DNA of 64,000 nucleotides, from the NCBI GenBank assembly GCA_019009955.1, contig CM032228.1, positions 95,655,001-95,719,000 on the forward strand, given 5' to 3'. The position numbers and the translations under genes were made by a program. Of the stretch, positions 57,517-64,000 are shown in pieces. The notes beneath the pieces were generated by a model. It was not told the DNA's origin, did not search any database, and saw only the letters and a list, made by a program, of their open reading frames with translations. Position 1 is the stretch's first letter. Every line of letters begins with the position of its first letter. Source of the DNA: Riptortus pedestris. Taxonomy: Eukaryota > Arthropoda > Insecta > Hemiptera > Alydidae.

Positions 57517-57979
57517 AGTCTTTAATATAATCTAATTTGGACGTTGTTCATTTCAAGGAAAATATTTCAACTAAAATAATTTCATAACATTTACAAATGT
57601 GTATCATTTTAATAAATTAGTTTTCAACAATTGTATCTGAAAACGTCTTATATTGTACGCTTTCAAGATTCCCCGCTCCAACTTCGGTTTTCCAAGTGAC
57701 GTAGCAGGCTTGCTTCATCCTAATTGGCTTTTCGTCAAATGGACGTATCTTATCTATAGGTAGGTTCCTTGGTGGGGCCAGCCACCAACCAACAAATCAC
57801 TTTCCTTTAGATTGCAAATCACTTTCTTTATGTTAATATTTTGCTATTATATATTGCGTTATTTACTTAAAACCCGGAATCAGTGGAGCAAGTTATATTC
57901 GCTGTATCGACAGAGTAAATTGGACTTCAAAAAATAATGGTACGTGGAAATTCTGAATGAAGTTAGTGGAAGTAAAAAT

Positions 57980-58240
57980 TTTACCAAGGACATGGGAAAA
58001 AAAGAGGGAGAAACATTTTGGGCATATAAAGTACAAGGATACCATCACGAATATATTGGAAGGTTAAGGTCATTGAGCATAGGAGAAGAGGGAGGCATAA
58101 AAAATCCTTTTTTGAAGACATCAAACATCTTATGGATTTCAGTGAGTATAGTTATATGAAAAGAGCAGCTTCTGAAAGAACACAATGGCTGCAACTACAA
58201 GGTGTAGCCTTTGGATCACGACATGACTTATTTTAATACG
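57980..58240 (+). pseudogene. LINE ORF2 C-terminal tail, decayed
   Basis: The frame HRRRGRHKKSFFEDIKHL, then SYMKRAASERTQWLQLQGVA and a stop near 58235, matches the 'G.rgrGR.r..y.d.i......s...l..lA.dR..Wr.l' tail of LINE polyproteins. Upstream peptide (WAYKVQGYHHEYIGRLR) is frameshifted. It lies 0.85 kb upstream of the B3GALNT2-like gene. Confidence 0.45.
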
Positions 58241-59093
58241 TAGTTCATTATTTGGGTATTTCTATTTGGATTTATTCTAATAATAATATATTTTTTCTAA
58301 CAATCTATTAGGTACTCATTAAGCAAGCTTATGAACCACCATTCTTTGGAATAAACATTCCCCGTTGATATAGAAGAAAAAGAAAGAAAAGAAAAATTTA
58401 TTTTGTTTCAATACCCAGGTAAAATTATGATATTTTGGTACAACCTTGGAACCAGTCGTACATAAATTATAATGGGTGGATCCACTTGACATGGGAAGAT
58501 AGGCATGATGTCTTCTTACAAGATGTTGAAGGTGGACTTAAAAAGGAGCAACTTCCAATTCCCTTTGGATTTGGCTGTTCCTAACAAACCAGGGAGCATT
58601 TGATATGGAGAAACACTTCAAATTTGTTAACAGCAAAACTAAGCATCATCCCCCCCCCCAATTTGGGAATTTACTTTTTTTTTTCTTTCAAAGTCTTGAT
58701 ATGTAGGCATTGTTATCCAAGATGCGTGAGTGACTTCTTTCTTGTTGAGTAAAAGATTCCAGAAATGCTTTTATATAATAATATTTATGTGGATCTTGGA
58801 TAAAATTCACTCCTAGGTCCGTAGGTCCTAGAGTCTACACTAGAGAAATTCAGATAAAATTGTTTCTTTATAAGTGTGCCAGTAATATTCTTCTTTGGCG
58901 TTGTTACTTCTACTGTAGGAGTGACTGACTCATTTGGGAGTATTTAATATTTGAAATTATCGGTTATTTTGTTATTCTTTGGTGATATTTTTGATTGTTT
59001 AGTTCTAAACGTTATGATGCACTGTAGTTTTGTCTATTTGAAAAACTTTCATTTAACGAATTGCATATTATATAAATATTAGAAAATTGTATA

Positions 59094-59797
59094 ATGATAT
59101 GTCATTATGTTGCTATACTTATTTTGATTATCTCTGTTATTGTAAATTGGGATTACATTTTGTCTTCTAATAAAATTACTTCAACTGATGTATTTGGTGA
59201 TTACTTTGTAGAATATACCTATTGCATTTTTATCTTTTATATGAGTTACTAATTTTTTTTTTATTATCCTTAATTTCTTATAGATGCAAATGGTAACGAA
59301 AAAATTAAGTTATTAGTTGGTATTTTATCAGCCCAATCAAATTTTCGTGCACGCAAAGCCATCAGAGAAACTTGGGGAAAATTGTCAAAAAATAAGTCTA
59401 TTGAGATTAAGTTTTTGATTGGTGAAGAAATTTGTCCATATCCTCTTCAAGATAGGATAACTCCTTATGATTGTGATTTGTGGTTAATAAATGTTCCAAA
59501 AGGTGAGAATAATGCTTGACCCATTATTTTTTTTCTCATTTTTCCAAATCTCAGAAAAACATGTTTTGATGTTTGTAGCCTTACAAGAATACTCAACTGC
59601 TGGCGAAGCCATTGCTACCGAGTCGTGTGAAGTTGGATTTACATTTATTGTGAAAACTGACATAGTACTTAAAAGATTAGGCATTGATTACACTATATTT
59701 TCTGGTAGCATTTCTGAAAAAGCTCGTGTTGTTCTTTACAATAGCAAAAGTGGTGAGAAAATAGCTTCAGCTACATTCATCAATGGACCATTTTCTG
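59094..59797 (+). CDS. B3GALNT2: Beta-1,3-N-acetylgalactosaminyltransferase 2-like, N-terminal exons (partial)
   Basis: CDS join(59094..59196, 59284..59502, 59555..59797, ...). Exon 1 encodes a 34-residue type II membrane anchor (hydrophobic AILILIISVIV). Exon 2 encodes LLVGILSAQSNFRARKAIRETWG, the GT31 N-terminal motif, then KFLIGEE and DPYSC-like PYDCDLW. Exon 3 encodes the family-specific insert (CEVGFTFIVKTDIV, RVVLYN). Junctions are GT/AG with matching phases. B3GALNT2 transfers GalNAc in beta-1,3 linkage to GlcNAc in the ER, and in vertebrates acts on O-mannosyl glycans of dystroglycan. The downstream exons with the DxD catalytic motif are not recognisable before the window end. The match was made by reading against remembered family features, so another GT31 member is possible. 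Confidence 0.65.
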
Positions 59798-61290
59798 GTA
59801 TTAGTTTTGCTTTAGACCCTCTCTTACATTTAAGGCATCTTCAGTTTTTGCATGTTCTTGTGTCTTGGTTTTTAAATCTATAAATTGTTCATTTTTAATG
59901 TGTTTTATGCTCCTTTAGAATTATTTTTCTTAAAATCTTGCTCCTTACGCCATAATATTAAGTTTAAGAACAAAGTTTTTCTTATATTTAATTTTTGTCT
60001 CTTGATTATGAGTGTATCTAGTCTAGTAGTAGGATATTTGCATGAATTGGTTCTTTAAAAAAGAATCTCAATTTCAGTATGTTTTCTAGGCTATTATATT
60101 GTTATGACAAGTATATTTGGTCGGAAAGTCTAATTAGAGGTTTATATGCATTCTGATATATTCACAGACATTTCATCATACTAAAAAAGCTAACATTAAA
60201 TTTATTTACTGTTACTTTATTCTTTTCTGATAATATTCACTCATTACAAAAAGTATTTTATTCCGAGATCTTGAATCTTTTTTCGTACTTCTTTGGTTTG
60301 TTTCCATTCTCTGGAGTATTCAGTTATTTCGCATTTTATGCCGGTGTTTTGGTCTGTCACCATATCTGTGCCAGTCTTCTCATTTTAACTTACAACTAGC
60401 TTGGTCATTTAATATCTGCAAAATAATTAAAATGTCAGTTAGCTCCATTTATAACATGGAGATGGAATTGTAAATTAGTAGAAATGAAGTGAAGTATGAC
60501 ATTAACCCAAAAATGCCAGGATCATCTGTCCTTCATATTCAAGATTATCTCTAAATATTACGATAAAGGTGGTCGAACCTAATCTAGAAAATTGGCTATT
60601 CAACATTGTTGTGATGATATATGGGAAAAATAGATTATGGTCATGACCATGACTAGTATATTATAATTTTTAATAAATTGATTCAAATAAATACTGTAAT
60701 AAGAAATTTAAACAATTTTTCAATTACAATTAAATGTGTTTTAATTTGACTTTATTTGTAATTTAGAATTGGCAGGGGTTAGTCATGATACGTGGCAGAC
60801 AGTTGAATGTGGTGATACCAGGTCTCTCTTCATGTAATGAATTCTACAATAGTTTCAATTTAGTTTAGTTTGTCTAGATTTCTCTTAGATGCCGTCAGCT
60901 CCTAGCAACTCAAAATTTTTATTTTTGTTTGACCATTAATAAACTTAATACTTAAACTTTTTGTGTAAATCTAACTTTAAAGGATAGCCAAAATTGGAAC
61001 AGAAGTAGGGTTTTTTGGAGAAGGGGTCTAATGTAAAATTTGTTTGAATACATTTTCCTGAAATATCAAAATCCAATGGAGGTTTATTTGTGTGTGTGTG
61101 TGTATTGTGTGTGTGTGTGTATGCTTGCATGCTTGTGAGGCTTATACCTACTCATATTACTTACCCCAGTAGGGGAGTTAATCCCTATTCTTTCCTTATT
61201 CAATTAAGCTGTTATATCACTCAATATCTGGTGCTCAAATTAAATTTCAAGTCCTGTTTACACACAATATTTTCTAAGAGAGGAATATAA
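59798..61290. other. Probable intron or flank of the B3GALNT2-like gene
   Basis: AT-rich, with no exon that I can tie to the catalytic domain. A short open stretch after TTTAG at 60768-60830 (LAGVSHDTWQTVECGD) is phase-compatible but matches nothing I recognise. Confidence 0.3.
61082..61121. repeat. (GT)n-rich microsatellite
   Basis: Imperfect GT repeats. A longer GT tract lies in the H copy at 61791-61842. Confidence 0.85.
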
Positions 61291-61789
61291 AGTACATCAG
61301 GCTGCTTTAACTAAGCAGATTTCCCACGTGCGTCACACATTTCCATTTATCTCAAAACTTAAAAGGTCAATCAGACCAATATTTGGTATTTAGCCTTCAA
61401 ATAAAGTGCTTCATAATATTATATACAACTTATTGTTTATATGACATGAGTAGGAGTGGAGGTTTACTGAAGGCCAAAATCTAAAAAATGCAAATATCTC
61501 TGTTGATAATCTTGATAGTGAATAAATGTATATAACAACATTTATAGAACATTATATTTGCAATAAGATTGTCTGTATAAAATGTTTTGATCCAACCCAT
61601 AATAACAAAGATATTAAGAATTTTCAAAATTCCCTCCCCCCTCTAAACCCCCACTCCCACTGGTCGTGTTTTAGGTATTGACCAACTTGATCTTTATTTT
61701 TACATAAAAGTATTAAATATGGAGTATAGTAATGAACAAACAAAAAACTGCGACTGCTAGAGCGTTAATAGACAAATACCAAATATATA

Positions 61790-61845
<56 letters not shown>

Positions 61846-61935
61846 CACACATACAATTTTGTACAGACCTCATTTTCATCATCTATTAGGTAGGATCGAT
61901 GGACATTTGAAGAAATTTCCCTTAGGGGAAATCTA
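61291..61935 (-). mobile_element. H element, short full-length copy with (GT)n
   Basis: Minus orientation: the 3' end (GCAGATTTCCCACGTG near 61315) comes first and the 5' end (CCCTTAGGGGAAATCT) at 61920-61935. The internal microsatellite is (GT)n (61791-61842) instead of (TA)n. About 650 bp. No coding capacity. Confidence 0.55.
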
Positions 61936-64000
61936 AAATTAAAATGTGAGCCTGCCATTCAGGAATGGTAGTAAATATCATTTGACTTATCCACAAGGAA
62001 GGGAAGACCTTCCAATGTAATAATTATTTTTTTGTAATGTTTTATTCTTATCCATGTATAGTATATACTTTGGTAGGGGCAGAAATTTTGAACAAAATAA
62101 ATGTACACGTTGAAGATATTAGTGCCTCTAAAAATGCATTACAAACTATTGTATTTCTAAAGGCTACACTCTTGTTATTTCCATGTACAGGAAATATCTG
62201 AAATCATAAAAATACACCAATGAAGTGGGTCCATAGGACATTTACTGCTATGCCTTTGTCTTCCTCAAAAGACATGAATATCAAATGAGCAGAAGGCGGG
62301 GGGGGGGGGGGATTACTAAACCTGAAAACAGAAAATATACAAACAACTTGCTTATTTTTACAGTTACAACATTGAAATATCGAGTTTGGTAACAATCAAA
62401 CAAAACTTACTACTGCTGAAGTGGTAACATATACGTGTAGTGTGTGTGTGCACGGACATTCATTTATTTATTTCTCCATCTTACAATCTTGCATCCTTTC
62501 CTGTAAGGATGCTGTTTATTTATTCTGCATGACCCATTACAATTATTACAAATTAACTGTAATTATTATTTATTCACATCTGTTTTATGAATTTATAGCT
62601 GGTCATGTTGTAATCAGTATTTGTTCAATAAAATAAAATTCTATTTGAAAAATAATTGCTTAAAGCTGAATCCTAAAATTATATACAGAGGTCAGAGCTG
62701 TTCGCAGGTCTAAATCCTTGAAATTTAGACCATCAAGTTCTTCAATTTTATTCAGTTATTCACGTGGATGGAAGATGAGCATTATCTTGTAGAAGAATCT
62801 CTTCTGATTGACCTGGGCAAGATATTTTTGAACCTCTTCATACACCCGATCCAGTTGTTGAGAATAAAGTACTTTTATTCTGTATTTATAGCATGGCCAA
62901 CAGGAAGAAACTAAGTAAACCATGAAACACAACATAACTTTATGTGCAAATCTATCACACCTTACAACTGGATTCAGTAACTGGCCTATTATTAAACACT
63001 CATTGTGTATATCAGGGCTGTGGTAGAAAATCAATCTCTTATTACAAGTGACTATTCTTTTCAAAAAATGAGTTTCTTTAGGACTGGTGAGCAGTTTTTT
63101 GTGTATTTCTCCTCGACATTGGGTTTTGGTGGCTGTCAAATCATGGGATACATATCTGCAACCCCTTGAATTTCTTCCAAGGGATTTATGATCGACTGCA
63201 TATTGCTTCCCTAGAAGGCCCAAGGCAGCGGGCGGGTACTGGTTGACAGAATTTTTTAAATTGCCCTTCAATGTTCTACTCAGATGGGTGCCCAAAATGT
63301 TATTCATCTTCAAGGGTCGTGTTGCCAGTGTAGAAATACCCAAATCACACTTCAAATATTTGTTGAGTAACAGCCACTCCAGGTAAATCTTTGTTTCCAA
63401 TAATGCTGCAAAAGTACATGAATTACAAATTTTTATGAATTCATATTAACAGAGTAGCCCATATATTGGTTAGAAAGTGATACAATAACTGAGTTAACAA
63501 TTGTTGTTTGAAAGGCTCTCTTATTATAAAAATAATTAAAGATTAACAAGACATACTAATTAAGAATAGGCCAGATGAACAAACAATTCTAATCAAGAAC
63601 AAAAATAACTTTTGTGTCATCCTCTGTTGTATGGCATCGCTGCAGCTCTTTACTTGGCTAAATTGAATGGTGAAGGTTTGAAGTCTTTTGCTCAGGATAG
63701 CCTATATGATGCCTTGACTTAAAGAAACATTAAAGCACACAAGTCTTGCCAAATTGCAATTTAATTTCAACTTAGTTTATATGTATATACATACGTACAC
63801 ACACAAGGTCGTTTATTTAATCATCATATCCCGTGTAAATAATCATATCACATGCATTTTTTTATAATTACAAATTTAATATTTTTATGAAATTAAATAT
63901 AAATAATGATTCATTAGAGAATAGAAGTTATAACGTTATTATTATTAGTATTTTTCAAACGAAATAGATTAGTAGTAATTAGTTTCCTGTTCTTTTTCCT
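61936..64000. other. Right flank
   Basis: Apart from the mariner remnant at 62756-63400, only AT-rich sequence, a G-run at about 62298-62310 and short simple repeats are seen. Confidence 0.3.
62756..63400 (-). pseudogene. Decayed mariner transposase
   Basis: An open frame of 214 codons. The stretch YVSHDLTATKTQCR, HKKLLTSPKETHFLKRIVT, HKVMLCFMVYLVS and LYSQQLDRVYEEVQ tracks the mariner catalytic core (WVPHDL...R.e.c..Ll......FL.rIVTgDEkW, kvmLc.wwd, Y..qL..l). The first catalytic Asp of GDEKW is replaced (TCNKRLI), and the HHDNARPH motif appears only as a corrupted IFHPRE. Inactive. Confidence 0.7.

Overview
This is a repeat-dominated, AT-rich eukaryotic window. It is almost certainly from an arthropod, most likely an insect. 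The sequence carries spliced exons of two paralogous DM4/12-domain genes (a secreted, arthropod-restricted family), and it is packed with piggyBac, mariner, P/THAP-like, hAT-MITE, LINE, Gypsy and SINE debris. No bacterial-type gene organisation is visible. Species cannot be named from the sequence alone.

Cellular genes. (1) A four-exon DM4/12 gene lies on the minus strand. Its start codon is at 49615 and its stop at 24902-24904, and the predicted protein is 179 aa with a signal peptide. Its introns are 1.1, 9.2 and 13.8 kb; the two long ones are filled with transposable elements. All four exons join in frame. (2) A second, partial DM4/12 paralogue is also on the minus strand (exons 11245-11370 and 8389-8576). 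It has a TATA-like promoter and an exon of exactly the same length (188 nt) and phase as its counterpart in gene 1. Its later exons were not found. The two genes form a tandem, co-oriented pair. (3) The first three exons of a B3GALNT2-like glycosyltransferase lie on the plus strand (59094-59797), with tiny introns of 87 and 52 bp. The catalytic half is not found in the window.

Repeats, left to right. 1-8 kb: SINE copies with a tRNA-like head and a full-length copy of a foldback/Helentron-like family (called H here; 5047-6600). 8.7-9.8 kb: a Jockey-clade reverse-transcriptase tail with poly(A). 12.5-23.3 kb: a nested cluster in which copies of a second family (called R here) are interrupted by a 5'-truncated LINE with a 15-bp target duplication. 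That LINE is in turn interrupted by a piggyBac element with TTAA duplications and a single in-frame stop. 27-38 kb: an almost continuous array of R elements, minus-oriented to about 30.8 kb and plus-oriented from about 31.9 kb. 42.3-47.5 kb: more R plus a full-length H copy. 47.8 kb: a hAT-type MITE. 51-52 kb: a Gypsy-like LTR, primer-binding site and gag remnant. 53.9-54.2 kb: a P/THAP-transposase-like remnant. 54.9-57.5 kb: two more R elements. 61.3-61.9 kb: a short full-length H copy. 62.8-63.4 kb: a decayed mariner transposase.

The most interesting structural observation is the relation between R, H and (TA)n. R elements almost always begin and end in (TA)n tracts, and whole R arrays sit inside the internal (TA)n tract of H elements, splitting them into two halves. 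This suggests an element family that accumulates in TA microsatellites.
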